Below, piece after piece: positions 1 to 12,282 of a DNA stretch of 64,000 nucleotides (the stretch's first letter is position 1; the number at the start of each line of letters is the position of its first letter). The notes below the pieces were generated by a model. That model made no database searches. It worked only from the letters and a program-made list of their open reading frames with translations, and was not told the DNA's origin. The position numbers and the translations under genes were made by a program. Source of the DNA: Morinoia aosen (taxonomy: Eukaryota > Arthropoda > Malacostraca > Amphipoda > Talitridae); the NCBI GenBank assembly GCA_030386875.1, contig CM059563.1:13782001-13846000 (forward strand), in the 5' to 3' direction.

Positions 1-1287
1 CTGCGTCGCTGGCACACAGTAGAATGTAAAATAAAACGGAGAAGTTGGAACAAACACAGAAACCTTTGATTGATGTGGCACGGTGAGGGTATTAGTGTTT
101 TAGTTATGTCGTTTGACTTCATGCACGTAAAATTCAACGAAGCTCCATTTCAGTGTGGCATGTTTATTAGTCCTCTTGTCCACCATAATTTTAGTCATTA
201 GTGTTAAAACAATTGAGCATTCTTTTAGTTGTTACACAACTTCATACACGTGGTATGAATCACGAGTTTGATTTGTGAGTGACGTGTTTTTGGTTTGAGA
301 TATGCAACATCTCCTTCCAATGTTCTTCATTTGCGTTAAAACAAACGTGAATTTCTTGCACTAAGGCTGTTCCTCTGTGATATTTTCGAAAACATTTGTA
401 AACATTTTATAGACTTCTTTAACTTTGTTTGTCGTGATACTTGATGGTCATTATATACATAGATTTATTTCGTAGCACGTTTTCCAGATTTTCCCTATAG
501 AAAAATAAATCCTGGCAGCTATAGATGAATCAACAGTGTTGTTTCTATTACTGTGCGGGGTATTGCATCATCTTGTAAAAACCGGTTTACCTTACGTACT
601 CATCCAAGCCTTTCAGGTCTGAAAATTAATACTCTTGTATCAGTTCTTTGCAGCTGTTTGGTTTCTGTGTCAGTCATTCCGTCAGGTTCCTCAGAGCTGC
701 GAGGATCAAAGATTCTCGAACAAGTTATGCAGCGCCGGACCGTAAATTTTAGCGAATGAGGGAGTTGCTCGTGAATTATCATGGGGTTGTTCACACAAGA
801 ATCTGTAATTTTGATTGTTAACGTGTCCGGTAATGAAATAATGGGCTTCATCGGACGTGGTTAGGCGCGAGGTAATGGTCGGTCCATCTCCTGGTCCGAA
901 AAGTGCGCGTGCAAAGACTTTTTCTCTTTTGGCTTTGCTTTGTTCAACTGTTGAGTTGTTCGTATTTTGCTTGGGTGAAGATTCAAGTCTTATCTCAGGA
1001 AGCTTTGCATAGAAATTGTAGGGTGAATGATGTGCGCGACTGCGTAAGTTGGCTATAGCTCTTGGTGGGCATTTGTTGGCACATGCTTGGCCGCACCTCA
1101 TTTATCGCGTGTTTGCAAGTATTCCTTAACTGCCGCTGGCGTTAACTGTTTTAGGCATCCCATGCAACTGCTAATTTCTCCCCTAAAATCACTGGAACGC
1201 ATCCTGACGAAAGACTCACTCAGATCTCGGCCTGCTGCAGGCAGCGTACTCCTGCGTGTTGTGACTCGTCATGACAAAAGAGCTGAA
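1..1287. other. Non-coding, presumed intron
   Basis: AT-rich sequence with no long open frame resembling a known protein. Small ORFs on both strands have no recognisable motifs. It is read as intron because the only host exons in the window belong to one + strand gene whose 5' exons are not present here. The last ~200 bases lead into the 54-bp array without a visible boundary element. Confidence 0.5.
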
Positions 1288-4200
1288 ACTGCAGCCTCAG
1301 AGTTAGATATGTTGCTGCAACGTACGTCTTGTCCTGTACCAACTGCAGCCTCAGAGTTAGATATGTTGCTGCAACGTACGTCTTGTCCTGTACCAACTGC
1401 AGCCTCAGTATTAGATATGTTGCTGCAACGTACGTCTTGTCCTGTACCAACTGCAGCCTCAGTATTAGATATGTTGCTGCAACGTACGTCTTGTCCTGTA
1501 CCAACTGCAGCCTCAGTATTAGATATGTTGCTGCAACGTACGTCTTGTCCTGTACCAACTGCAGCCTCAGAGTTAGATATGTTGTTGCAACGTACGTCTT
1601 GTCCTGTACCAACTGCAGCCTCAGTATTAGATATGTTGCTGCAACGTACGTCTTGTCCTGTACCAACTGCAGCCTCAGAGTTAGATATGTTGTTGCAACG
1701 TACGTCTTGTCCTGTACCAACTGCAGCCTCAGTATTAGATATGTTGCTGCAACGTACGTCTTGTCCTGTACCAACTGCAGCCTCAGAGTTAGATATGTTG
1801 CTGCAACGTACGTCTTGTCCTGTACCAACTGCAGCCTCAGAGTTAGATATGTTGTTGCAACGTACGTCTTGTCCTGTACCAACTGCAGCCTCAGAGTTAG
1901 ATATGTTGCTGCAACGTACGTCTTGTCCTGTACCAACTGCAGCCTCAGTATTAGATATGTTGCTGCAACGTACGTCTTGTCCTGTACCAACTGCAGCCTC
2001 AGTATTAGATATGTTGCTGCAACGTACGTCTTGTCCTGTACCAACTGCAGCCTCAGAGTTAGATATGTTGTTGCAACGTACGTCTTGTCCTGTACCAACT
2101 GCAGCCTCAGAGTTAGATATGTTGCTGCAACGTACGTCTTGTCCTGTACCAACTGCAGCCTCAGAGTTAGATATGTTGCTGCAACGTACGTCTTGTCCTG
2201 TACCAACTGCAGCCTCAGTATTAGATATGTTGCTGCAACGTACGTCTTGTCCTGTACCAACTGCAGCCTCAGAGTTAGATATGTTGTTGCAACGTACGTC
2301 TTGTCCTGTACCAACTGCAGCCTCAGAGTTAGATATGTTGCTGCAACGTACGTCTTGTCCTGTACCAACTGCAGCCTCAGAGTTAGATATGTTGCTGCAA
2401 CGTACGTCTTGTCCTGTACCAACTGCAGCCTCAGTATTAGATATGTTGCTGCAACGTACGTCTTGTCCTGTACCAACTGCAGCCTCAGAGTTAGATATGT
2501 TGTTGCAACGTACGTCTTGTCCTGTACCAACTGCAGCCTCAGAGTTAGATATGTTGCTGCAACGTACGTCTTGTCCTGTACCAACTGCAGCCTCAGTATT
2601 AGATATGTTGCTGCAACGTACGTCTTGTCCTGTACCAACTGCAGCCTCAGAGTTAGATATGTTGTTGCAACGTACGTCTTGTCCTGTACCAACTGCAGCC
2701 TCAGAGTTAGATATGTTGCTGCAACGTACGTCTTGTCCTGTACCAACTGCAGCCTCAGAGTTAGATATGTTGCTGCAACGTACGTCTTGTCCTGTACCAA
2801 CTGCAGCCTCAGTATTAGATATGTTGCTGCAACGTACGTCTTGTCCTGTACCAACTGCAGCCTCAGAGTTAGATATGTTGTTGCAACGTACGTCTTGTCC
2901 TGTACCAACTGCAGCCTCAGAGTTAGATATGTTGCTGCAACGTACGTCTTGTCCTGTACCAACTGCAGCCTCAGTATTAGATATGTTGCTGCAACGTACG
3001 TCTTGTCCTGTACCAACTGCAGCCTCAGAGTTAGATATGTTGCTGCAACGTACGTCTTGTCCTGTACCAACTGCAGCCTCAGTATTAGATATGTTGCTGC
3101 AACGTACGTCTTGTCCTGTACCAACTGCAGCCTCAGAGTTAGATATGTTGTTGCAACGTACGTCTTGTCCTGTACCAACTGCAGCCTCAGAGTTAGATAT
3201 GTTGCTGCAACGTACGTCTTGTCCTGTACCAACTGCAGCCTCAGTATTAGATATGTTGCTGCAACGTACGTCTTGTCCTGTACCAACTGCAGCCTCAGAG
3301 TTAGATATGTTGTTGCAACGTACGTCTTGTCCTGTACCAACTGCAGCCTCAGAGTTAGATATGTTGCTGCAACGTACGTCTTGTCCTGTACCAACTGCAG
3401 CCTCAGTATTAGATATGTTGCTGCAACGTACGTCTTGTCCTGTACCAACTGCAGCCTCAGAGTTAGATATGTTGCTGCAACGTACGTCTTGTCCTGTACC
3501 AACTGCAGCCTCAGTATTAGATATGTTGCTGCAACGTACGTCTTGTCCTGTACCAACTGCAGCCTCAGAGTTAGATATGTTGCTGCAACGTACGTCTTGT
3601 CCTGTACCAACTGCAGCCTCAGAGTTAGATATGTTGCTGCAACGTACGTCTTGTCCTGTACCAACTGCAGCCTCAGAGTTAGATATGTTGCTGCAACGTA
3701 CGTCTTGTCCTGTACCAACTGCAGCCTCAGTATTAGATATGTTGCTGCAACGTACGTCTTGTCCTGTACCAACTGCAGCCTCAGAGTTAGATATGTTGCT
3801 GCAACGTACGTCTTGTCCTGTACCAACTGCAGCCTCAGAGTTAGATATGTTGCTGCAACGTACGTCTTGTCCTGTACCAACTGCAGCCTCAGAGTTAGAT
3901 ATGTTGCTGCAACGTACGTCTTGTCCTGTACCAACTGCAGCCTCAGAGTTAGATATGTTGCTGCAACGTACGTCTTGTCCTGTACCAACTGCAGCCTCAG
4001 TATTAGATATGTTGCTGCAACGTACGTCTTGTCCTGTACCAACTGCAGCCTCAGAGTTAGATATGTTGCTGCAACGTACGTCTTGTCCTGTACCAACTGC
4101 AGCCTCAGAGTTAGATATGTTGCTGCAACGTACGTCTTGTCCTGTACCAACTGCAGCCTCAGAGTTAGATATGTTGCTGCAACGTACGTCTTGTCCTGTA

Positions 4201-5238
4201 CCAACTGCAGCCTCAGAGTTAGATATGTTGCTGCAACGTACGTCTTGTCCTGTACCAACTGCAGCCTCAGTATTAGATATGTTGCTGCAACGTACGTCTT
4301 GTCCTGTACCAACTGCAGCCTCAGAGTTAGATATGTTGCTGCAACGTACGTCTTGTCCTGTACCAACTGCAGCCTCAGTATTAGATATGTTGCTGCAACG
4401 TACGTCTTGTCCTGTACCAACTGCAGCCTCAGAGTTAGATATGTTGCTGCAACGTACGTCTTGTCCTGTACCAACTGCAGCCTCAGAGTTAGATATGTTG
4501 CTGCAACGTACGTCTTGTCCTGTACCAACTGCAGCCTCAGAGTTAGATATGTTGTTGCAACGTACGTCTTGTCCTGTACCAACTGCAGCCTCAGAGTTAG
4601 ATATGTTGCTGCAACGTACGTCTTGTCCTGTACCAACTGCAGCCTCAGAGTTAGATATGTTGCTGCAACGTACGTCTTGTCCTGTACCAACTGCAGCCTC
4701 AGAGTTAGATATGTTGCTGCAACGTACGTCTTGTCCTGTACCAACTGCAGCCTCAGAGTTAGATATGTTGCTGCAACGTACGTCTTGTCCTGTACCAACT
4801 GCAGCCTCAGAGTTAGATATGTTGCTGCAACGTACGTCTTGTCCTGTACCAACTGCAGCCTCAGAGTTAGATATGTTGCTGCAACGTACGTCTTGTCCTG
4901 TACCAACTGCAGCCTCAGTATTAGATATGTTGCTGCAACGTACGTCTTGTCCTGTACCAACTGCAGCCTCAGAGTTAGATATGTTGCTGCAACGTACGTC
5001 TTGTCCTGTACCAACTGCAGCCTCAGAGTTAGATATGTTGCTGCAACGTACGTCTTGTCCTGTACCAACTGCAGCCTCAGTATTAGATATGTTGCTGCAA
5101 CGTACGTCTTGTCCTGTACCAACTGCAGCCTCAGAGTTAGATATGTTGCTGCAACGTACGTCTTGTCCTGTACCAACTGCAGCCTCAGAGTTAGATATGT
5201 TGCTGCAACGTACGTCTTGTCCTGTACCAACTGCAGCC
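1288..5238. repeat. 54-bp minisatellite, 73 tandem copies
   Basis: A near-perfect head-to-tail array of a 54-bp unit, 73 full copies plus a 9-base partial copy. Only two diagnostic positions vary: GAGTTA versus GTATTA, and TGCTGC versus TGTTGC. This gives three monomer types. The TGTTGC type always carries GAGTTA and in 9 of 11 cases directly follows a GTATTA monomer. Each unit contains CGTACG, a self-complementary hexamer. Because 54 is divisible by 3 and the monomer lacks stops in several frames, at least four reading frames stay open for about 4 kb on both strands. These are a by-product of the repeat. No start context, splice signal or protein family supports a gene. Confidence 0.97.
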
Positions 5239-6179
5239 GCGGATTCTGTACCTTGATAAGTTGCAGAATTGCAATGCAAACTTTTGAATAAATTAAATAT
5301 TGTGTTAAAGCCCCTCGAAGCAGTAGTGACAGACCTGTATTGCTTAAAATAAATTGTGACAGATCTTGTTTGATGTCCTTCGTGGTCAGAGGGACAAACG
5401 CACAAACTTGCTGCACAGACGTTACGGGTTCTTAAAATTATCAGCTTTTGAGCGTTGAGTCTTCTACGTTATACGTATTTGATTAGAACATGTATTATGC
5501 ATTGAACACTCATTTTCCTACACATATACGAATTTCACAGTGTTTATATTTTTACGTAATTATTTTGTTTGAACGTGAAAGTAACTTATGAGCCTCGCAT
5601 GCTATGCTAGGACGCACTATTTCTCCGCTCTCAAAAGGCTTTAATTTCACAACTACGGAAGCTTTTGAAAAGTATTCGTAAATTTATTTCCATTGAAGGT
5701 ATGATAATTGAAAGCATGGGATTTGTATCACTTCTGATGCGAATGAACACTTATGTGCTCCCCGAGTTTGTGTTCTCGGTATGGCACATGCCATTCGTGT
5801 GGTGGTTTTTGCGAGAGACGAACCCCAAAAATTTTGTTCTACATTTCTTGGTCTTCTCGGTAGCGTACGAAGAGAGCGGTACACTCTGGGCGAGAAGGTT
5901 CCAGGCTCGATTCCCCGCACTTACACGGTGCATTTTTCAGCGTAAGCAGCTCCTGCGGTGATGTAGAAATCGGAAATGGTGGGTAACTCAATAAGCTTGG
6001 GCTTGAATCCTCCCTCCCTAAGTAACGAGTTAAAACAGCAATGTAATTGTAAATAATGCATTTGTGGGATACAGCGATTTATAAAGGAGAAAAATCTTAA
6101 ATAACACTTGAAACAAGAATTTGAAATAAATTCTTTTGTCGTGCGAGTTGTTCGCTCTATTTTTTTTTCTCAATGTTAT
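5239..6179. other. Non-coding, presumed intron
   Basis: AT-rich single-copy-looking sequence with no gene. Around 5895-5925 there is a weak tRNA B-box-like stretch (GGCTCGATTCCCC) preceded by an A-box-like stretch near 5860. It does not fold convincingly into a tRNA and could be a SINE relic. Confidence 0.45.
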
Positions 6180-6430
6180 CTCGGCTGTAGATAGGCCTCC
6201 TGACTTCTGTTTTTCATGTCCACTTTGCTTCCTTCGATTTTGATGCCTTCTTCGCTCTCTCTGCTTTGTCTTTTCCTCCTCTTCCTACTAACCTACCGTT
6301 GCCACGTTAATCCTGTACGGGAACGAACTTTGTGCAGTGGTTCCAAGTTTTCAGCAGTCCACATCCAATAGTCGTTCTCTTCGCTTTCTTGAAATCGTAT
6401 TTTATGTGGTAAGGGAGTCTTAGACCAAAT
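6180..6430 (+). repeat. Dispersed ~390-bp repeat family, copy 1 (partial)
   Basis: This segment aligns by eye with the 3' half of a family also seen at 14371-14745, 28826-29140, 34558-34845, 37560-37905 and (reversed) 41918-42292. Shared landmarks are a CT-rich stretch, a GGGAACnnACnTTGTGCA block, a 'TCCATAC/ACATCC' block, and a closing AGGGAGnCTTAnAC motif. It is closest to the copy at 34558, sharing TAGATAGGCCT near the start. No coding capacity was seen. Confidence 0.55.
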
Positions 6431-6765
6431 AATAATAAAATTCTTAATAACTTACTCATCTCAACCGTATTTAAATAACTGGCACCCGGTGAAACCTATA
6501 TACTTTTGCCTATTGTGTGCGACTTCTTTTAACGCATCATTTCTTGAAAACTTTGTACTGTCTTGAAAAAATTATGAGGTAAGGAAAATTTATCGTCCTC
6601 TGACAAAGGAGTTGCCAGAACGTGAGTGGTTTCGTTTATGGTTATCAGATCGAAAAATTCACGAAATCTCGGGATGTTCATTGAGTGACGAAATTGTATC
6701 CGGTTTCTAGAAAAAATGCTCGAAATTATTGTTTGTATGCGAAGTTTGAACCCCGACTCTTCAGT

Positions 6766-7233
6766 AATGCTGCTGTCATGTCGACATCATGTTGCTGCCG
6801 TCATGTCGACATCATGTTGCTGCCGTCATGTCGACATCATGTTGCTGCCGTCATGTCGACATCATGTTGCTGCCGTCATGTCGACATCATGTTGCTGCCG
6901 TCATGTCGACATCATGTTGCTGCCGTCATGTCGACATCATGTTGCTGCCGTCATGTCGACATCATGTTGCTGCCGTCATGTCGACATCATGTTGCTGCCG
7001 TCATGTCGACATCATGTTGCTGCCGTCATGTCGACATCATGTTGCTGCCGTCATGTCGACATCATGTTGCTGCCGTCATGTCGACATCATGTTGCTGCCG
7101 TCATGTCGACATCATGTTGCTGCCGTCATGTCGACATCATGTTGCTGCCGTCATGTCGACATCATGTTGCTGCTGTCATGTCGACATCATGTTGCTGCCG
7201 TCATATCGACATCATGTTGCTGCCGTCATGTCA
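6766..7233. repeat. 25-bp minisatellite, about 18 copies
   Basis: Head-to-tail repeat of a 25-bp unit containing CATGTCGACATCATG and TTGCTGCC. Copies are almost identical, with single-base variants near the right end (CTGTCATG, TCATATCGAC). Since 25 is not a multiple of 3, three frames cycle through the same 25-residue string, which produces long open frames of no coding meaning. GTCGAC is self-complementary. Confidence 0.95.
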
Positions 7234-7379
7234 CATGTTCAATTCATATGGTTGGAGCAACACCGCAAAAACACCACTGCACAAGCACCACTTTTTCTGC
7301 AGTTCATCTCAGCACAAGCAGCGCTCGCTCTGCACATCTTCTCTTCGGCCTAAGAAGTAAAAAACATCGCGCGAGACAG

Positions 7380-7690
7380 ACGCTCGAGCGTTACCTCACT
7401 CTGTTCTTAGCGTTACTCCCACTCTAGCAATAGAGCATACCTAATTTTAGCGTAAGCGTTGCCTAACTCTAGCTATAGTGCATACCTAGCTCTAGCGTAA
7501 GCCTTACCTCACTCTAGCGTAAGCGTTACCTCACTCTAGCACTCGAGCGTTACCTCACTCGATCACTGGAGCATTACCTCACTTTAGCGTTACCTCACTC
7601 TTTCACTGGAGTGTTACCTCACTATAGCGTTACCCCACTCTGGCAATAGAGCGTTACCTCACTCTAGCGTTACCCCACTCTGGCAATCAC
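7380..7690. repeat. Degenerate GCGTTACCTCACTCTAG repeats
   Basis: A loosely periodic array built from GCGTTACCTCACTCTAG-like blocks alternating with short variants such as GCAATAGAGC and CACTGGAGC. Spacing varies between about 18 and 35 bases. Copies are much more diverged than in the neighbouring 25-bp array, suggesting an older array. Confidence 0.8.
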
Positions 7691-7865
7691 GAGACAATTG
7701 CAAGAACTTGTAGAGGGCGACTGCCGAGCGCACAGTCGGACTGACAGGGCGCGAGACGGATGGGCTTTTAATGGTATAATTTGCCCCCTCTAATAGATAA
7801 TGGCCGGGCCTCTCCTGTGCCCACACTCCGATGACTTCCTTCGCATCTCCTTTGTTGGCTCGCGT

Positions 7866-8770
7866 TCTTCTGCTGTACTGTCTGTTGTTCTGGTGTCTGT
7901 TGTTCTGGTGTCTGTTGTTCTGGTGTCTGTTGTTCTGTTGTCTTAGTCTATTGTTCTGTTGTGTTGGCTGTTGTTCTGGTGACTGTAGTTCTGTTGTCTT
8001 GTCTGTTGTTCTGTTGTCTGTAGTTCTGTTGTCTTGTCTGTTGTTCTGGTGTCTGTAGTTCTGTTGTCTTAGTCTATTGTTCTGTTGTCTTGGCTGTAGT
8101 TCTGGTGTCTGTAGTTCTGTTGTCTTGTCTGTTATTCTGTTGTCTGGTCTGTTGTTCTGGTGTCTGTAGTTCTGTTGTCTTAGTCTATTGTTCTGTTGTC
8201 TTGGCTGTAGTTCTGGTGTCTGTAGTTATGTTGTCTTGTCTGTTGTTCTGTTGTCTGGTCTGTTGTTCTGGTGTCTGTAGTTCTGTTGTCTTAGTCTATT
8301 GTTCTGTTGTCTTGGCTGTTGTTCTGGTGTCTGTAGTTCTGTTGTCTTGTCTGTTGTTCTGTTGTCTTGTCTGTTGTTCTGGTGTCTGTAGTTCTGTTGT
8401 CTTGTTTGTTGTTCTGGTGTCTTGTCTGTTGTTCTGGTGTCTGTTGTTCTGGTGTCTGTAGTTCTGTTGTCTTAGTCTATTGTTCTGGTGTCTATTGTTC
8501 TGGTGTTTATTGTTCTGGTGTCTTGTCTGTTGTTCTGTTGTCTTGTCTGTTGTTCTGTTGTCGTGTCTGTGGTTCTGTTGTCTTGTCTGTGGTTCTGTTG
8601 TCCTGGTTTTTGTTCTATTGTCGTGCCTGTAGTTCTACTGTGTTGCTTGTTATTCTGTCGTCTTGTTTGTTGTTCTGTTGTCTTGTGTATAATCCTGTTG
8701 TCCTGCCTGAAGTTCTGTTGTCTGGTTTGCAGTTCTATTGTTCTGCCTGCAGTTCTGTTGTCCTACCTGT
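7866..8770. repeat. T/G-rich 15-18-bp minisatellite
   Basis: About 0.9 kb of CTGTTGTTCTGGTGT-like units mixed with TTCTGTTGTCTTGT-type units. The + strand is almost free of A, so the strands are strongly asymmetric. Copies decay toward the right edge, where C-containing variants such as TGCCTGCAGTTCTG appear. Open frames across it are leucine/valine/cysteine-rich by composition only. Confidence 0.92.
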
Positions 8771-8903
8771 ATTACTAGTATTTGATTGATAGTTTTAATA
8801 CTCTTTATTGTTGCTTCATAATACCCTATCCACAACCCTATTATTTATCCTTTGACTCTAATTGTGGTCCTATTGTCCAATGTATTACTCAATTACTCTC
8901 TCT

Positions 8904-10090
8904 ACTGCCTTGATATCCTATATCTGTCTCTATTACCGCCGCCTTGTTACCCTATGTCTGTCTCTATTACCGCCGCCTTGTTACCCTATGTCTGTCTCTA
9001 TTATCGCCGCCTTGTTACCCTATGTCTGTCTCTATTACCGCCGCCTTGTTACCCTATGTCTGTCTCTATTACCGCCGCCTAGTTACCCTATGTCTGTCTC
9101 TATTACCGCCATCCTTGTTACCCTATGTCTGTCTCTATTACCGCCGCCTTGTTACCCTATGTCTGTCTCTATTACCGCCGCCTTGTTACCCTATGTCTGT
9201 CTCTATTACCGCCGCCTTGTTACCCTATGTCTGTCTTTATTACCGCCGCCTTGTTACCCTATGTCTGTCTCTATTACCGCCGCCTTGTTACCCTATGTCT
9301 GTCTTTATTACCGCCGCCTTGTTACCCTATGTCTGTCTCTATTACCGCCGCCTTGTTATCCTATGTCTGTCTCTATTACCGCCGCCTTGTTACCCTATGT
9401 CTGTCTCAATTACCGCCGCCTTGTTACCCTATGTCTGTCTCTATTACCGCCGCCTTGTTACCCTATGTCTGTCTTTATTACCGCCGCCTTGTTACCCTAT
9501 GTCTGTCTCTATTACCGCCGCCTTGTTACCCTATGTCTGTCTTTATTACCGCCGCCTTGTTACCCTATGTCTGTCTCTATTACCGCCGCCTTGTTATCCT
9601 ATGTCTGTCTCTATTACCGCCGCCTTGTTACCCTATGTCTGTCTCAATTACCGCCGCCTTGTTACCCTATGTCTGTCTCTATTACCGCCGCCTTGTTATC
9701 CTATGTCTGTCTTTATTACCGCCGCCTTGTTACCCTATGTCTGTCTTTATTACCGCCGCCTTGTTACCCTATGTCTGTCTCTATTACCGCCGCCTTGTTA
9801 CCCTATGTCTGTCTTTATTACCGCCGCCTTGTTACCCTATGTCTGTCTCTATTACCGCCGCCTTGTTACCCTATGTCTGTCTCTATTACCGCCGCCTTGT
9901 TACCCTATGTCTGTCTCTATTACCGCCGCCTTGTTACCCTATGTCTGTCTTTATTACCGCCGCCTTGTTACCCTATGTCTGTCTCTATTACCGCCGCCTT
10001 GTTACCCTATGTCTGTCTTTATTACCGCCGCCTTGTTACCCTATGTCTGTCTCTATTACCGCCGCCTTGTTATCCTATGTCTGTCTCTAT
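8904..10090. repeat. 34-bp minisatellite, about 35 copies
   Basis: Tandem 34-bp unit containing ATTACCGCCGCCTTGTTACC and CTATGTCTGTCTCT. Recurrent single-base variants (TCTTT for TCTCT, TCAAT for TCTAT, TTATCC for TTACCC) are scattered in a patchy, repeated order, as expected from unequal exchange of short blocks. The first unit at 8904 is degenerate. Three frames stay open over ~1.1 kb because 34 is not a multiple of 3 and the unit is stop-free. No gene is called. Confidence 0.96.
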
Positions 10091-10250
10091 TTCTTTGCCT
10101 TTTGCTCCGTCATCCTTGCCATGGCTATATTCCGCTGTCCATGCTCTGATCTACAGCTCTGTTTCCCTGACGCTGGTGCCCGCTATATGTAGCGTTATTA
10201 ACTTACCTTATTGCGCTGTCAATCGATCGTGGGTTGGCCCATAGCTCCTT

Positions 10251-10291
10251 CTTCGTAGCTTCGAAGAATGCAGTGCATAGAAGCTACGAAG
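10251..10291. repeat. 12-bp inverted repeat (hairpin)
   Basis: CTTCGTAGCTTC at 10251-10262 and its reverse complement GAAGCTACGAAG at 10280-10291, separated by 17 bases. It lies in single-copy sequence between two arrays. Function unknown. Confidence 0.75.
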
Positions 10292-10629
10292 AGCTTTTCT
10301 AGAAATGCTCGCGCTTCGCAGACCGTGTGCGTCTCGCGCCAATGGTCAAAAAAATAACTTTTCTATTAGCTGAAACCTTTTGGAAGCAGTGTCTTCCCGT
10401 ACCAGATTCATTAACTGTTTCTGGGGGTGACTAGACTTTTTGCATCATCTATGACGTTTTATATAATATCTTTACTTGTTCGCTTCTCCTGTATTGCTGG
10501 ATTTGTATACGTGTTTCAGCTATCTCGAGTTCATTGATCTGGTTATTTGATCGTGAGTTTGTCTTTTCTGTGAGAAATAAATTAGTGCATCAGCGTGGTT
10601 TCTGGTTCATTCTGATCCCATTCTTTGTC

Positions 10630-10930
10630 AAGACTTCGTTGCCTTCTCAGGAGCTCTGTTGTCTTGTCAGGAGCGTCTCCTATCTTCTCACAAGCATTCA
10701 ATTTTTTTGTCACGAGCCTCTGATGCCTTGTCTCAAGCCTTTTTTGCCTTGTTAGGACACTCGATTACTCTATTAGAAGCCTCTGTAACCTTTTCAGGAG
10801 CCTCTACTAGCCTTTTATTCACTTGTTAGAAGCCTCTTTTACCTTTTCAAAGCCTCTGTTTACATGGCAAAAGCCCCCTGTTACCTCTGGTCAGGAGCCT
10901 CTGTTTACAAATCAGGAGCCCCTTGCCACA
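10630..10930. repeat. Degenerate ~26-bp CAGGAGCCTCTGTT repeats
   Basis: About ten loosely spaced blocks of the form (T)CAGGAGCCTCTGTTACCTT, heavily diverged, with spacing near 25-28 bases. An old, decaying minisatellite. Confidence 0.8.
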
Positions 10931-11487
10931 TGTCTGCGGGATTGTTGAGTCCTTCCTGCCCTGCATTAACCTCTCTCGTGTCGCAATAAACAGTGTAAGG
11001 TATTCACCTACTTCACCACTCTCGGAAAATGTCCTCTATTGTAAAAAGTCCTCTCATCCGGTGCTGAATTTAGTGTCTTGCTTGCTGCAGTCATCCTCTC
11101 ACTCTGTTTATCGAAATCCCTGAAAACACAAAAGAAAATCTACAAGCTCCTTCATGGAGAGCTTTGCGCTTGTCACGATTGATGACTTTGGTCATGTTCG
11201 AAAAGTTTAAAGATTCAACGATACTAATATTTTTCGACTCGTATGGATCAAACTTTTTTATACTGAACAGTTTCAGATCACGAGTTCTTTAAACGTTCGT
11301 TATCATCAAAGTTATTTTCTGACATTTTTACGTTAATTGAGGACATTTTTTCATTTTTGAGGCGCAAGTTTCATTACAAATTGCTGCCTGTCAACTGCTG
11401 CGTTAAAATAGATTCCATTCTCGAGTTATGACGTCATCTATACGAGCCTCAACGTATACGGCTCGAGATCAGCCCCAGTCATTCAGA
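10931..11487. other. Non-coding, presumed intron
   Basis: No gene and no clear repeat seen. Composition is mixed, moderately AT-rich. Confidence 0.5.
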
Positions 11488-11676
11488 ACGTGAATTAAGC
11501 ATAAAAATGTTTCATTAAAGGACCATTTTTTATCCGTATGCGTTAAGGTTCGCATCGATTACAAATAATTTCAGGATTGATGGTTATTCCAAACGTGAAT
11601 GAAGCACAGTATTAGTTGATTAACGGACCACTGTTTATCCATATCTGTTGAGGTTCGAATTAGATAAGAAATAATT
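11488..11676. repeat. Local ~100-bp repeat, two copies left of the retroelement
   Basis: Two adjacent copies of a unit beginning AACGTGAATTAAGCA / AACGTGAATGAAGCA and containing TTAACGGACCACT...TTTATCC and GAGGTTCG. The second copy is interrupted after TAGATAAGAAATAATT by the Penelope-like insertion and resumes at 13573 (TGAGGATC). A third, truncated copy lies at 14086-14135. The first copy shows what the uninterrupted sequence looks like (ATAATTTCAGGAT), so it acts as an internal empty-site reference. Confidence 0.8.
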
Positions 11677-11876
11677 AAAAATAGGAAGACTAATGACACA
11701 ACGCTTAGACTCATTTTGTACTAATTTTGTACTAATTGGTTGATAAAATCGATAAAAGTGAACGTTTCGACCAACTATCAGTGGTCATTCTCAACACTGT
11801 AAAAGTTAAGATTACAAATCAGACATCATTCAGAAAATCACAATGGTAAAAACAAACATGAAATTAGAAACATATG

Positions 11877-12281
11877 CTAACAAACTATTTGTAGGGGATA
11901 GGCAGACTGCATATCATTGAGCTTTGGCTTTAGTCTATAAATGAAAAGAGATTCTAATATTCTGAGTTCTATTGGGTTACTTCCTCGGCCTAATACTTCA
12001 AAATCAGATAGTCTAACAGGCAGGTCGCATTTTTTTGCATGTGTGCGTATTGCAGAGTGAGAAGGTGCTGATAAAAGGTTATTAGTACGGTGACTTCGTC
12101 CAGCATGCTCAGCCACACAAATACGCAGGCTACGGGATGTAGATCCAACGTATTCAGATGCACCACATCGTGCACAACTATGCTTGTATACAACCGAGCT
12201 AAGCATGCCTTTAGGAAGTTCATCCTTAAATTTGAAAAAAGATCCAACTGACAAAGAATTGACAAGAATAAATTTAAAATC
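11877..12281 (-). pseudogene. Inverted partial copy of the PLE endonuclease
   Basis: Reverse-strand duplicate of the GIY-YIG part of the same element, starting at the residues DFKFILVNS and ending at the same stop. It differs from the right-arm copy at a few residues: RICVAEH instead of RIRVAEH, and THAKKC instead of TRAEKC. It has no RT and no start of its own. It forms the left inverted arm and most likely arose during insertion, by twin priming or template switching. High arm identity suggests a fairly recent insertion or later gene conversion between arms. Confidence 0.9.
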
Positions 12282-12282
12282 G

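Noticed and set aside
1087-5416. Four ORFs of 1320-1398 codons on both strands
   Set aside because: All are read-through of the 54-bp stop-free repeat; flanking residues match nothing and four overlapping frames cannot all be genes.
5855-5930. tRNA gene or tRNA-derived SINE
   Set aside because: A B-box-like word is present but no cloverleaf with paired acceptor stem could be drawn; a similar weak case is at 33385-33450.
8862-10244. ORFs of 355-460 codons
   Set aside because: Produced by a 34-bp repeat read in three frames; no conserved domain.
12184-12282. N-terminal 33 codons of the PLE ORF as part of the protein
   Set aside because: They are antisense to the endonuclease in the left inverted arm; homology to RT begins only at 12283.
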